NCBI GenBank assembly: GCA_946616365.1
Contig: CAMOIX010000004.1
Coordinates: 1-64,000, forward strand
From: AC2028 sp002373595
GTDB lineage: Bacteria; Bacillota; Clostridia; Lachnospirales; Lachnospiraceae
Length of the DNA: 64,000 bases
Reading direction: 5' to 3'
Both the position numbers and the translations under genes were made by a program. Shown in pieces: positions 41,652-52,800 of this stretch. The notes beneath the pieces are model-generated. The model had not been told where the DNA came from. It ran no database searches and was given only the letters and a program-made list of their open reading frames with translations. How positions within the stretch are numbered: position 1 is the stretch's first letter; every line of letters starts with the position of its first letter.

Positions 41652-43601
41652 ATGAAAAAGAGAATTCTGATGCTGATGATGTCGTTTACGCTTGCGGCAG
41701 GAGCTCTCGCGGGACTCTCCGCGTGCGGAGGAAAGGGAAGCGGCCCTGCCAGGATGCGCACGGAGCAGGATGCGGAAAAGGATAAGGAGAAGGAAGATGA
41801 TATTCCCGATGCCGTAACGATGCCCGATAACAAGGATGATAATGCGGATGAAAAGAAGGTCGGAACGGGTGAGTACATGCTCATATACAGTTCGTATACG
41901 GGTGATGCATTTACCGTGGACTCCGCCGGAAACAAGATAAATGAATTTAAGAGAGACGAGATATTCCCTAAGTTCAAGGACAAAGGATATAACCTTGATA
42001 ATGCACAGATCATCGGAGCTGTAGGAAAGGTGATGTTCGTTATCTACTCTTACTATGATGAAGCCGAGGGTGTATCGACGACTTATCTCGAAGCTCTTGA
42101 TACCGAGAATATCGAAGCCCATGTTCTCTGGACCAAGGTGGGATATGGCGACGATGAGTACCTCACTGCGTATGAAGTCTATGACGGAGCATTATATTAT
42201 GCGCTCAGCGGAGGCGTGAAGCCCTGCAGGGAGATAAAGGTAGAAGTCGCAGACGGATTTACCTTCAAGGAGTCAGAGCCCGGACTTGAGAAAGCTTTTG
42301 ATACGATCTTTTCACACGGACAGACCAATTCCCCCGACAGAGTTGACAGCTACGGATATAACGGCTGCTTTACCCATATGATGGACACCGCCGGATATCT
42401 CATTTCCCGTGACGAGGCAGGCAGGTATTATACCGTAAATAAAGAGGGAGAGGAGACTGTACTCCGTAACTTCCCTGAGAGTTATGTAAACCTGTTATAT
42501 GCCGACAAGGATTACATTGTGTTCAATCAGTCGACCGAGATGAGCGGCAACAGTACCTATAAATACGAGATCGCTACTTCGATCTATGAAAAACTCCCCG
42601 TAGTTATAGAGACTTATGATTCATTCCTGGCGAGTGATGACGGCAAGATCTATTACTTCATTAATGAATCGGAGGAGTTTGGACATGCTGTCAGAGTCGT
42701 ATACAGCCTGGATCTTAAAAATAACAGATGTGAGCCTTTGTACAGACAGGCCGATGTTCCCGGTTCGGGATACGGCATGAGACCGGGGGTGGATGGCTTT
42801 AAAATACTGGACGGAGACATCTATTGCCTTACTGTCATTGACGAAAAGTTAGAGTATGCAAGGGTCACTTATGATGGTTCGGCCCCCACTTATTCTGCGA
42901 TTGATTGTGTGTTCGGCAAAACGAATGTCCTCAGTATGGGAAATGTCGAATACTTCTCCAAGAATTATTACTGCCCTCACTGCGGTGCGGTCGTTCAGCA
43001 GGTTTACCTCGAGCATTTCATCCTTAACAGCGATGTCAGCCCTGCGGCCGACGAGATCAACAGAGAGCTCGAGGACTCTTATACCAATGCCATAGCTATG
43101 TACGATAGCGCAAATTACGATCATGGTGAGGATGAATGCGAGTATCACAAAGAGCATCCCGAGTATTACTGCATCACTGAGGAGTTTAACATCGGACAGG
43201 TCAGCACCATCCTTGATAAGTTCCTCGTTGTTGATACTTCCGGATACTGGTACGGAGGCGGTGCACACGGCATGCCGTTAAGAAGCCAGGTCATATTTGA
43301 TATAAAGACCGGCGAACAGCTTTTCCTGGAGGACCTCTATAATGGAACCGAGGAGGACTTTAAGAAGCTCTGCGCGGAGAAGACGGTAGAGAACTACAAG
43401 GAGGACAGCATGCCCTATTTCTCGGACGATGCACAGCTTGTATATGATCAGGCTTATGAGTATGCTTCCATTACGGGCTCTTATGTAGAGTTCTGTGAGG
43501 ATGCCGCTTATCTCGTATATGCACCCTATGAGATGGGTCCTTATGCTTCGGGATTTATCGAGGTTAAGATCCCTTACGACGAGCTTCTCGGAAGCAACTG
43601 A
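41652..43601 (+). CDS. Lipoprotein with C-terminal DUF3298-like domain
   Basis: A 649-residue exported lipoprotein. A basic start and hydrophobic stretch end in the lipobox LSAC-G near residue 25, followed by a charged, disordered linker. Residues 75-430 are strand-rich, possibly a propeller-like repeat domain. The C-terminal 170 residues resemble DUF3298 (WYGGGAHGMPLRSQVIFDI, KIPYDELLG), found in envelope proteins such as RsiV-type sensors. There is a CPHCG pair near residue 440. GGGAGG lies ten bases before the ATG; GTG 41646 is an alternative start. Confidence 0.82.
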   Translation: MKKRILMLMMSFTLAAGALAGLSACGGKGSGPARMRTEQDAEKDKEKEDDIPDAVTMPDNKDDNADEKKVGTGEYMLIYSSYTGDAFTVDSAGNKINEFKRDEIFPKFKDKGYNLDNAQIIGAVGKVMFVIYSYYDEAEGVSTTYLEALDTENIEAHVLWTKVGYGDDEYLTAYEVYDGALYYALSGGVKPCREIKVEVADGFTFKESEPGLEKAFDTIFSHGQTNSPDRVDSYGYNGCFTHMMDTAGYLISRDEAGRYYTVNKEGEETVLRNFPESYVNLLYADKDYIVFNQSTEMSGNSTYKYEIATSIYEKLPVVIETYDSFLASDDGKIYYFINESEEFGHAVRVVYSLDLKNNRCEPLYRQADVPGSGYGMRPGVDGFKILDGDIYCLTVIDEKLEYARVTYDGSAPTYSAIDCVFGKTNVLSMGNVEYFSKNYYCPHCGAVVQQVYLEHFILNSDVSPAADEINRELEDSYTNAIAMYDSANYDHGEDECEYHKEHPEYYCITEEFNIGQVSTILDKFLVVDTSGYWYGGGAHGMPLRSQVIFDIKTGEQLFLEDLYNGTEEDFKKLCAEKTVENYKEDSMPYFSDDAQLVYDQAYEYASITGSYVEFCEDAAYLVYAPYEMGPYASGFIEVKIPYDELLGSN

Positions 43602-43640
43602 TCAAAGGGAAAATCCGTATATATTTACCCGAAAAATCTT

Positions 43641-43669
43641 TTGACCGTAGTGTCATAATATGTTAAAAT
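43641..43669 (+). promoter_or_regulatory. Promoter with palindromic spacer before DUF6508-like/TetR genes
   Basis: TTGACC (43641-43646) and TAAAAT (43664-43669) are 17 bases apart. TGAC and GTCA form a short palindrome at 43642-43655. Longer arms ACCCGAAA and TTTCGGGT flank the whole promoter. These are candidate sites for the TetR protein encoded downstream. Confidence 0.6.
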
Positions 43670-43699
43670 TTCGGGTAGCGTTAAACGTCTGGAGATACA

Positions 43700-44167
43700 A
43701 TGGATAATTCCGCAGAACACCTGCGTACACTCATGCAGGAGAATAAAAAAATAATCGCACCGCTGCTTAAGTATCTTCCGTATCTCGGAAATGCGGCCGA
43801 GAAATCTGCGGTCACCACATACAAAGGTGACGGAATAGAGGCCAGTTCAGTGCCTTTCCCCGTCTATGACAGCACTCTCCTTGCGTTCATAAAAGAGGCC
43901 GACAGATCGGTCCTCATGGACAGAAATTACCCTTATACATACACGAGAAACAATCTCAAAACCCACGATCAGGAGCGCAGGTTTATACTTGCTGCGGATT
44001 GGAGACAGTGGGATGCATTGAGAGGGATCCTCTCCAAGTATGTACTCGGAGGCCGCACCAGATCGGTACTCTGGAGCGAGGGTGTATCGGAACAGATTTT
44101 TTACCTGGTCCTCTCCCGTATGCAGGAGATTACGGAATTCTGGACCAGTAAGGACAATAATCAGTAA
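43700..44167 (+). CDS. DUF6508-like protein
   Basis: A 155-residue soluble protein. The pattern LLKYLPYL, then FPVYDSTLLAFIKEA, then a final SEGVSEQIFYLVLSRM matches my memory of DUF6508, though the usual RGERF motif is replaced by LGGRTRS. There are no catalytic motifs and the function is unknown. GGAG precedes the ATG. It lies 12 bases before the TetR gene, so the two are co-transcribed. Confidence 0.6.
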   Translation: MDNSAEHLRTLMQENKKIIAPLLKYLPYLGNAAEKSAVTTYKGDGIEASSVPFPVYDSTLLAFIKEADRSVLMDRNYPYTYTRNNLKTHDQERRFILAADWRQWDALRGILSKYVLGGRTRSVLWSEGVSEQIFYLVLSRMQEITEFWTSKDNNQ

Positions 44168-44179
44168 AGAGGTACTACG

Positions 44180-44767
44180 ATGGGCGAGAAAGCCAAGATC
44201 AAGAAGCAGCTCATACTCGGCAAGGCCAGAGAGGTCTTCGTTGAGAAAGGATATAAGAGAACGACGATGAAGGATATCGTCGAGAAGAGCGAGATAAGCC
44301 GCGGTGGACTCTATCTCTATTATGAGAATCCCGCACAGATCTTCCTTGATGTGCTCAAGTCCGACAGCGCCGTCGGCGAGGACAGTTTCGAGGGAGAGAT
44401 CCCCGAGGATGCTACCGCAGCAGATATACTCCTTATGTTCCTCCAGGAGGAGAAGAAGGAGATCCTCAGGAAGAAGGACAGTCTCGTTCAGGCTACCTAT
44501 GAGTATTATTTCGAGAACAAGCCGCCCAAGAGGGACAATATCCTTAAGAGAGATTTCGAAACCGCGGTGGCTATGCTTGAGAAGCTGATCGCATCGGGAG
44601 TAAGGAGCAAGGAGTTCGTCTGCAAGACCCCGGCGGAAGCCGCTCGCAGCATCATGTACACTCTCGAAGGATTGAGGATATCGGCACAGACGATCGGTAT
44701 CACGGGAGATGCAATAGACAGACAGATCTACTACATTTTATTGTCATTGGGAGTCAGTGAAAAGTGA
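44180..44767 (+). CDS. TetR-family transcriptional regulator
   Basis: A 195-residue repressor. Residues 8-55 form the TetR HTH (ILGKAREVFVEKGYKRTTMKDIVEK, GGLYLYYENPAQIF). The C-terminal helices form a ligand and dimer domain of unknown specificity. The likely targets are its own promoter and perhaps the DUF6508-like gene. A terminator follows. Confidence 0.92.
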   Translation: MGEKAKIKKQLILGKAREVFVEKGYKRTTMKDIVEKSEISRGGLYLYYENPAQIFLDVLKSDSAVGEDSFEGEIPEDATAADILLMFLQEEKKEILRKKDSLVQATYEYYFENKPPKRDNILKRDFETAVAMLEKLIASGVRSKEFVCKTPAEAARSIMYTLEGLRISAQTIGITGDAIDRQIYYILLSLGVSEK

Positions 44768-44796
44768 TCGCGACCGAATATTTAAAATGAATCGGC

Positions 44797-44835
44797 AGAG
44801 CTTCAAAGGAGAAGACTTCTTTGGGGCTCTTTTTC
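44797..44835 (+). terminator. Intrinsic terminator after TetR
   Basis: AGAGCTTCAAAGGAG pairs imperfectly with TTCTTTGGGGCTCT around a short loop and is followed by TTTTT. It separates the TetR pair from purL. Confidence 0.75.
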
Positions 44836-44879
44836 TGAAAAGGAATTAAGAAACACATAGTATTGAAAGGAGTTCATAT

Positions 44880-47800
44880 ATGGTCAGGCGAATTTATGTG
44901 GAGAAAAAGAAACCCTTCGATGTCAAGGCACACGAGTTAAAGCACGAACTTAAGAGCTATCTCGGTATCGTGACTGAGGATGTCAGGGTTTTTATCAGAT
45001 ATGATGTCGAGGATATATCCGACAAAGTATTCGAGGAGGCATGCAGGACAGTCTTTTCGGAGCCTCCCGTAGATATCCTCTATCATGAGACTCTCGATAT
45101 CCCTGCCGGTGCGAGAGTATTCTCCGTAGAGTTTCTCCCCGGACAGTTCGATCAGAGAGCGGACTCCGCAGTTCAGTGCGTGCAGTTCCTCGACGAGAAG
45201 GAGCAGCCCACCATCCGCACTGCCGTTACATATATGATCATCGGCAATATCTCCGATGCCGACATGGAGAAGATAGAAGGCTACTGTATCAACCCCGTTG
45301 ACTCGAGAATGACGGGACTGGATAAGCCCGAAACTCTGCAGGTTAAGTATGACGAGCCCGGAGATATCAAGATATTTGACGGATTCACCAAGATGAGTGA
45401 GGCTGAGCTTAAGGAGCTCTACGATTCACTCTCACTCGCCATGACCTTCAAGGATTTCCTCCATATCAGGAATTACTACGAGAACGAAGAAAAGAGAGAT
45501 CCCAGTCTCACCGAGATCAGGGTGCTTGATACATACTGGTCCGACCACTGCCGTCACACCACTTTCTCGACCGAGCTTAAGAATGTGGAGTTCGGCGAGG
45601 GCGCATACAGAGCGGTATTTGAGAGAGCATTTGCCGATTATATGGCTACGAGAGCTGATCTCTTTAAGGACAGACCCGAGAAATTCCCCTGTCTCATGGA
45701 TCTCGGAACCATCGCAGCCAGACGCCTCAGAAAAGAGGGAGTGCTCGACGACGAGGAAGTATCCGATGAGATCAACGCCTGCTCGATCGTAGTTCCTGTC
45801 GAGATGGATTACGGCGATCACAAGGAGACTGAGGAGTGGCTCGTATTCTTTAAGAACGAGACTCACAATCACCCGACCGAGATAGAGCCTTTCGGAGGCG
45901 CAGCAACCTGCCTGGGAGGAGCGATAAGAGATCCCCTTTCGGGAAGAGGATATGTATATCAGGCAATGAGAGTTACCGGTGCCGCGGATCCTACCGTAAG
46001 CGTATCGGAGACCATGAAGGGCAAGCTCCCTCAGAAGAAACTCGTACGTACCGCAGCAGCAGGATATTCGTCCTACGGCAACCAGATAGGACTTGCGACC
46101 GGATATGTAAAAGAGATATATCATCCCGACTATGTAGCCAAGAGAATGGAGATAGGTGCCGTCATGGGCGCCGCTCCCAGAAAGCATGTAAAGCGTGAGA
46201 ATTCCGATCCCGGAGATATCATCATCCTCCTCGGCGGAAGAACCGGAAGAGACGGATGCGGCGGAGCAACCGGATCATCCAAGGCTCACAATGTCAAATC
46301 GATAGATACCTGCGGAGCAGAGGTTCAGAAGGGTAACGCACCCACCGAGAGAAAGATACAGAGACTCTTCAGACGCCCCGAGGTAACGAGACTTATAAAG
46401 AAATGTAACGACTTCGGCGCAGGCGGAGTATCAGTTGCGATAGGAGAGCTTGCTGACGGACTTACCGTTGATCTCGACAAGGTACCCAAGAAGTACGCAG
46501 GACTTGACGGCACCGAGCTTGCTATCTCTGAGTCACAGGAGAGAATGGCTGTAGTTGTTTCTCCTGCTGATGTAAAAGAATTTCTCGGCTATGCCGCAGA
46601 GGAAAACCTCGAAGCGGTAGAGGTAGCCGTGGTAACCAAGGAGCCCAGACTCGTACTCAACTGGAGGGGCAAGGATATCGTTAATCTCTCGAGAGCATTC
46701 CTTGATACCAACGGAGCTCATCAGGAGACCGATGTATATGTGGAGATTCCCGATGTGGATGCTAACCCCCGCAAGGGATTCATGAATAAAAATGTCGCTG
46801 CTGCGGTAGCTGCGGGAGATACCGCCGCTGCATGGAAAGCATCGCTGGCAGATCTTAACGAGTGCTCACAGAAGGGACTCGTCGAGATGTTCGACTCCTC
46901 GATAGGAGCCGGATCCGTGACGATGCCTTACGGCGGAGTGACTCAGCTCACCGAGACACAGAGCATGATCGCCAAGCTTCCCGTTATGAAGGGAGAGACA
47001 GATACCGTTACGATGATGGCATTCGGATTTGATCCGTATATCTCATCCTGGAGCCCTTACCACGGAGCTGTATATGCAGTTACCGAGTCCGTGGCCAGAA
47101 TCACTGCATCGGGCGGAGATCCCGCAAGGATCAGACTTACCTTTCAGGAGTACTTCCGCAGGATGAGCGAGGATCCCAAGCGCTGGAGCCAGCCTTTTGC
47201 CGCACTCCTCGGAGCATATGAGGCACAGATAAGATACAAGCTTCCTTCGATAGGCGGTAAGGACTCGATGTCCGGAACCTTCGGAGATATCGATGTTCCT
47301 CCGACACTTGTATCATTCGCTGTTGATATCGCCAAGGGCAAGAATGTTGTTACGCCTGAGTTAAAGAAAGCCGGAGACAAACTCGTACTCTTCAGGATCC
47401 CTATGGGAGATTATGACCTTCCCGATTACGAAGGTACAATGAAGGCTTACGGAGAGATCCACAAACTTATAGAGAAAGGTGTGATCGCTGCCGCATACGT
47501 GGCTGATGCGAGAGGATGTGCACCTGCACTTTCCAAGATGGCATTCGGTAACAGACTCGGTGTGAAGCTGGGCGACAAGGCTGATGATGCGGTACTCTTC
47601 GGATGGAATGTCGGATGCATCATCGCAGAGATCGCAGCAGGTCATGAGACTGAAGCTGAGAATGCAGCCATCGAGAAGGTATTTATCGGAGAGGTGACCG
47701 CAGAGGCAGTGATAGAGGCTAAGGGAGTAAAGATCAACCTTTCCGATGCGCTGACCGCTTGGAAGGAGCCTTTGAACAGAGTATTTGCCACCAAGGCATC

Positions 47801-48671
47801 AGATGGCACCGAGAGCGTTGACTGTCCTCTTTACGATGCTAAGGACATCTACGTCTGCAAGAATAAAGTGGCTAAGCCGAAGGTATTCATCCCGGTATTC
47901 CCCGGCACGAACTGCGAGTACGACACGGCGGCTGCATTTGAGAGAGCGGGAGCCGAGACCAGCGTAAGGATATTCAGAAACCGCGATGCACAGGACATCA
48001 GAGAGTCTGTAGAGGCCTTTGCGAAGGAGATCGCCGGAGCACAGATCATCATGTTCCCCGGAGGATTCTCGGCAGGTGATGAACCCGACGGAAGTGCCAA
48101 GTTCTTCGCAACCGCGTTCAGAAACGAGAAGATCAAGGAAGAGGTGGAGAAGCTCCTCGGAGAAAGAGACGGACTTGCACTTGGTATCTGTAACGGATTC
48201 CAGGCACTCATTAAGCTCGGTCTCGTACCTACGGGCAAGATAGTGGGTCAGGATGAGAATTCACCGACTCTTACATTTAACACGATAAACCGTCATATAT
48301 CCAAGATGGCTTATATCAAGGTGACTTCCAACAAGTCGCCCTGGCTCAGAAAGGCACAGCTCGGCGGAGTATACTGCAATCCCGCTTCACACGGAGAGGG
48401 AAGATTCGTAGCTCCGGATGCAGTGCTTAAGGCTCTCATCGAGAACGGCCAGGTGGCAACGAGATACTGCTCGCCCGACGGCACAGTTTCCATGGATGAG
48501 GAATACAATATCAACGGATCATTCCTTTCGATCGAGGGTATCACTTCACCCGACGGACGAGTCCTCGGCAAGATGGCTCACTCCGAGAGAATCGGAAAGG
48601 GCGTAGCTGTAAATATCTACGGCCGGCAGGATCTTAAGATATTTGAGTCGGGCATAGAGTATTTCAGATAA
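44880..48671 (+). CDS. purL: Phosphoribosylformylglycinamidine synthase, single-chain
   Basis: A 1263-residue enzyme that converts FGAR to FGAM with glutamine and ATP. It is the fused type, with synthase and glutaminase in one chain. The synthase motifs TYWSDHCRHTTF, KNETHNHPTEIEPFGGAATC and NDFGAGGVSVAIGEL are intact. The C-terminal glutaminase has Cys 1104 in LGICNGFQ and a late His in MAHSERIGKG. AAAGGAG lies just upstream of the start. It heads a group with carA and carB rather than the purEMND operon 20 kb away. Confidence 0.96.
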   Translation: MVRRIYVEKKKPFDVKAHELKHELKSYLGIVTEDVRVFIRYDVEDISDKVFEEACRTVFSEPPVDILYHETLDIPAGARVFSVEFLPGQFDQRADSAVQCVQFLDEKEQPTIRTAVTYMIIGNISDADMEKIEGYCINPVDSRMTGLDKPETLQVKYDEPGDIKIFDGFTKMSEAELKELYDSLSLAMTFKDFLHIRNYYENEEKRDPSLTEIRVLDTYWSDHCRHTTFSTELKNVEFGEGAYRAVFERAFADYMATRADLFKDRPEKFPCLMDLGTIAARRLRKEGVLDDEEVSDEINACSIVVPVEMDYGDHKETEEWLVFFKNETHNHPTEIEPFGGAATCLGGAIRDPLSGRGYVYQAMRVTGAADPTVSVSETMKGKLPQKKLVRTAAAGYSSYGNQIGLATGYVKEIYHPDYVAKRMEIGAVMGAAPRKHVKRENSDPGDIIILLGGRTGRDGCGGATGSSKAHNVKSIDTCGAEVQKGNAPTERKIQRLFRRPEVTRLIKKCNDFGAGGVSVAIGELADGLTVDLDKVPKKYAGLDGTELAISESQERMAVVVSPADVKEFLGYAAEENLEAVEVAVVTKEPRLVLNWRGKDIVNLSRAFLDTNGAHQETDVYVEIPDVDANPRKGFMNKNVAAAVAAGDTAAAWKASLADLNECSQKGLVEMFDSSIGAGSVTMPYGGVTQLTETQSMIAKLPVMKGETDTVTMMAFGFDPYISSWSPYHGAVYAVTESVARITASGGDPARIRLTFQEYFRRMSEDPKRWSQPFAALLGAYEAQIRYKLPSIGGKDSMSGTFGDIDVPPTLVSFAVDIAKGKNVVTPELKKAGDKLVLFRIPMGDYDLPDYEGTMKAYGEIHKLIEKGVIAAAYVADARGCAPALSKMAFGNRLGVKLGDKADDAVLFGWNVGCIIAEIAAGHETEAENAAIEKVFIGEVTAEAVIEAKGVKINLSDALTAWKEPLNRVFATKASDGTESVDCPLYDAKDIYVCKNKVAKPKVFIPVFPGTNCEYDTAAAFERAGAETSVRIFRNRDAQDIRESVEAFAKEIAGAQIIMFPGGFSAGDEPDGSAKFFATAFRNEKIKEEVEKLLGERDGLALGICNGFQALIKLGLVPTGKIVGQDENSPTLTFNTINRHISKMAYIKVTSNKSPWLRKAQLGGVYCNPASHGEGRFVAPDAVLKALIENGQVATRYCSPDGTVSMDEEYNINGSFLSIEGITSPDGRVLGKMAHSERIGKGVAVNIYGRQDLKIFESGIEYFR

Positions 48672-48701
48672 TACAGATCTTAATCATTGAAGGTGGAAAG
48701 T

Positions 48702-49841
48702 ATGAAAGCTTATCTGATCCTTGAGGACGGAACGGTCTTTGAAGGAGAACACATAGGAGCGGAAAAGGAAGTAATAAGCGAGATCGTCTTCAATACTTCC
48801 ATGGCGGGATATCCCGAGGTCTTGACGGACCCCTCCTACGCAGGACAGGCGGTATGCATGACATATCCGCTCATAGGCAATTACGGAGTGTGCAGAGCCG
48901 ATCTGGAGTCGGGCAGAGCATGGCCGGATGCCTTTATAGTGCGCGAGATGTCGAGAGTCGCGAGCAATTTCAGATGCGATGTGACATTGCCCGAGTACCT
49001 CGCAGAGCAGGGTATACCCGGACTGCAGGGCATCGATACCAGAGCACTCACAAGGATCTTGAGAGAGCGCGGAACGATGAACGGCTGCATCACAACCAGG
49101 GAATACAATGGCACAGAGCTCGAGGAACTCCTTAAGAGAGTCAAAGCATACACCTGCGGACGCGTCGTGGACAAGGTAACCTGCGACAAGGCATATGAAG
49201 TAAAGGGTGCGGATGCACTTCCTGACAGTACCGCATTTATGACGGTCAACGAGCTTAACGGCAAGGGGCTCAAGATAGCGCTCCTCGACTTCGGAACCAA
49301 ATCAAACATAGCCAGAAGCCTTGCTGCAAGAGGATGCGATGTCACGGTATATCCGGCACATACACCCGCAAGCGAGATCCTGTCGGGTGGATATGACGGT
49401 ATCATGCTTTCCAACGGCCCCGGCGATCCCAAGGAGAACACCGAGATCATCGCTGAGGTTAAGAAACTCTATGAGTCGGATGTCACGATATTTGCGATAT
49501 GCTTGGGTCACCAGCTCATGGCACTTGCTACCGGAGCGGATACGCATAAGCTTAAGTACGGACACAGAGGAGGAAACCACCCCGTAAAGGACCTCGATAC
49601 GGGTAAGGTATATATCTCATCACAGAACCACGGATATGTAGTTGATACGGATGCGCTCAATGCGAATGTTGCCGTCCCCGCTTTCGTTAATGTAAACGAC
49701 GGAACGAATGAAGGACTCAAGTACACGGGCAAGAATATATTCACAGTACAGTTCCATCCCGAGAGCTGCCCCGGACCGAGGGATTCCGGAGATCTGTTTG
49801 ACAAGTTTATAGGTATGATAAAGGAAGCGAAAAATGCCTAA
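48702..49841 (+). CDS. carA: Carbamoyl-phosphate synthase small subunit
   Basis: A 379-residue glutaminase subunit supplying ammonia for carbamoyl phosphate. The N-terminal domain starts MKAYLILEDGTVFEG and has NTSMAGYPEVLTDPSY. The glutaminase part has Cys 267 in AICLGHQLMA and a late His/Glu in VQFHPESCPGP. AGGTGGA precedes ATG 48702. It overlaps carB by eight bases. Confidence 0.96.
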   Translation: MKAYLILEDGTVFEGEHIGAEKEVISEIVFNTSMAGYPEVLTDPSYAGQAVCMTYPLIGNYGVCRADLESGRAWPDAFIVREMSRVASNFRCDVTLPEYLAEQGIPGLQGIDTRALTRILRERGTMNGCITTREYNGTELEELLKRVKAYTCGRVVDKVTCDKAYEVKGADALPDSTAFMTVNELNGKGLKIALLDFGTKSNIARSLAARGCDVTVYPAHTPASEILSGGYDGIMLSNGPGDPKENTEIIAEVKKLYESDVTIFAICLGHQLMALATGADTHKLKYGHRGGNHPVKDLDTGKVYISSQNHGYVVDTDALNANVAVPAFVNVNDGTNEGLKYTGKNIFTVQFHPESCPGPRDSGDLFDKFIGMIKEAKNA

Positions 49842-52800
49842 GAATAAAGACGTTAAAAGAGTAATGGTAATAGGCTCCGGCCCGATCGTCATAGGACAGG
49901 CTGCAGAGTTTGACTATGCGGGAACGCAGGCGTGCAGAGCGCTTAAGGAAGAAGGAGTCGAGGTCATTCTCGTCAACTCCAACCCCGCTACTATCATGAC
50001 GGACCGTGACATAGCGGATAAGGTCTTTATAGAGCCGCTCGATGTCAAAGTCCTCGAGGATATCATTGAGAGGGAGAAGCCCGACTCCATACTTCCGACA
50101 CTCGGAGGCCAGGCGGGACTTAATCTCGGCATGGAGCTCGAAGAGAGCGGATTCTTAAAGAGCCATAATGTAAAGCTACTCGGAACCAGCGCATGGACGA
50201 TAAGGAGCGCAGAGGGACGTCAGGAATTTAAGGACCTCATGGAGAGGATAGGAGAGCCCTGTGCCGCATCGACAGTCGTTACCTCGGTAAAGGACGGTGA
50301 GGATTTCGCTGACCAGATAGGCTACCCGGTAGTGCTTCGCCCCGCATATACCCTCGGAGGAAGCGGAGGCGGAATAGCGCACAACAGAACGGAGCTCGAT
50401 GAGATACTCGAGAACGGACTCAGACTATCCCGTACATCCGAAGTACTCGTAGAGAGATGTATAGCGGGATGGAAAGAGATCGAGTATGAGGTGATGAGAG
50501 ACAGCGCCGGCAGCTGCATCACCGTATGTAACATGGAGAATATCGACCCCGTAGGAGTTCACACAGGAGATTCCATCGTAGTCGCTCCCTCACAGACTCT
50601 CATGGACAAGGAGTACCAGATGCTCCGTACGTCCGCATTAAAGATAATAAATGAACTTAAGATCACGGGAGGATGTAATGTACAGTTTGCACTTCATCCC
50701 GAGAGTTTTGAATACTGTGTAATAGAGGTTAACCCCAGAGTCAGCCGTTCTTCGGCACTCGCATCCAAGGCTACAGGATATCCTATAGCAAAGGTTGCAG
50801 CCAAGATCGCACTTGGATATACGCTCGATGAGATACCAAATGCGATAACGGGAAAGACCTTCGCCAGCTTCGAGCCTGCGCTTGATTATTGCGTAGTCAA
50901 GATGCCCAGACTTCCTTTCGACAAATTCCTCACCGCCAAGAGAACCCTCACGACTCAGATGAAGGCGACCGGTGAGGTTATGAGTATATGCAATAATTTC
51001 GGCGGCGCTCTCATGAAGGCCATAAGGAGTCTTGAGCAGCATGTAGACTGTCTGAGAAGCTATGATTTCACTGCGCTTACGGATGAGGAACTTGAGGCCC
51101 AGCTTAATGTCATAGATGACAGACGCATATGGGTCATCGCGGAAGCGCTTCGACGCGGAGTATCCGAAGAGCATATCCATGAGATCACCAAGATCGATAT
51201 CTGGTTCATCGATCAGATAGCGATACTTACGGAGATGGAAGGCGCACTTGAGAAATCGGGAAAGAGTTTGGATGAGGATCTCTTAAGAGAAGCCAAGAGA
51301 CTCGAATTCCCCGACAGCGTCATCGCGAGACTTACAGGTCTATCCGAGAAGGAAGTTCACGACAAGAGATATGAACTCGGCATTCATACCGCTTACAAGA
51401 TGGTAGATACCTGCGCAGCTGAGTTTGCTGCGGCTACGCCTTACTACTACTCGGTATACGGTAAGTGCGAGGAGAACGAAGCCAGGGAGACCTGCGACCG
51501 CAAGAAAGTCCTCGTATTAGGTTCCGGTCCTATCAGAATAGGTCAGGGTATAGAGTTTGACTATTGCTCCGTACATGCGACCTGGTCTTTCTCCAAAGCC
51601 GGATACGAGACCATCATAGTAAACAATAACCCCGAGACGGTTTCTACCGATTTCGATATTGCAGATAAGCTCTACTTCGAACCTCTGACCGATGAGGATG
51701 TCGAGGAGATCGTCAGACTCGAGAAGCCCGACGGAGCAGTCGTACAGTTCGGCGGACAGACTGCGATCAAACTCACAGAGCACCTCATGAGGATAGGAGT
51801 ACCCATCCTCGGAACCAAAGCAGAAGATGTCGATGCTGCCGAGGACAGAGAGCTCTTTGATCAGATACTCCAGAAGACCGGTATACCGCGCGCTGCGGGA
51901 GGTACCGTATTTACCGCAGAGGAAGCCAAGAAGATCGCCAATGAACTCGGATATCCCGTGCTCGTGCGTCCCAGCTACGTACTCGGCGGACAGGGAATGC
52001 AGATCGCAACCTGTGACAAAGAGATCGAAGAGTTTATGGAGATCATCAACCGCATTGCGCAGGATCACCCCATACTCGTAGATAAATATCTCATGGGCAA
52101 GGAGATAGAGGTTGATGCCGTATGTGACGGAGAGGATATACTCATCCCCGGTATCATGGAACATATAGAGCGTACCGGAGTACACTCAGGAGACTCGATC
52201 TCCGTATATCCCGCACCGACTATCGGTAAACTCATCAAGGACAAGATCGCGGACTATACACATCGTCTTGCGACTGCACTCCACGTCAAAGGACTTATCA
52301 ATATACAGTTCATCGCCATAGATGAGGATGTATATGTCATAGAGGTCAACCCCAGATCCTCACGTACCGTACCTTACATCAGCAAGGTAACCGGTATCCC
52401 CATCGTAGATCTTGCGACCAAGGTCATACTGGGATCTAAGATAAAGGATCTCGGATACAAGCCCGGACTTGCACCCGAAGCAGAGTACTATGCGATCAAG
52501 ATGCCCGTATTCTCCTTTGAGAAGATCCGCGGAGCTGAGATAAGCTTAGGACCTGAGATGAAGTCCACCGGTGAGTGCCTCGGTATAGCCAAGACTTTCC
52601 ACGAGGCTCTCTACAAGGCATTCCTCGGAGCCGGAGTAAAGCTTCCCAAGTATAAGCAGATGATCATCACCGTCAAGGATGCGGATAAGGGCGAAGCGAT
52701 AGGCATAGCCAAGAGATACGAGAAACTCGGATATACGATCTATGCGACGAGAAGTACCGCCGCAGCTCTTAACGAAGCCGGCGTAAAGGCTCGTAAGGTC

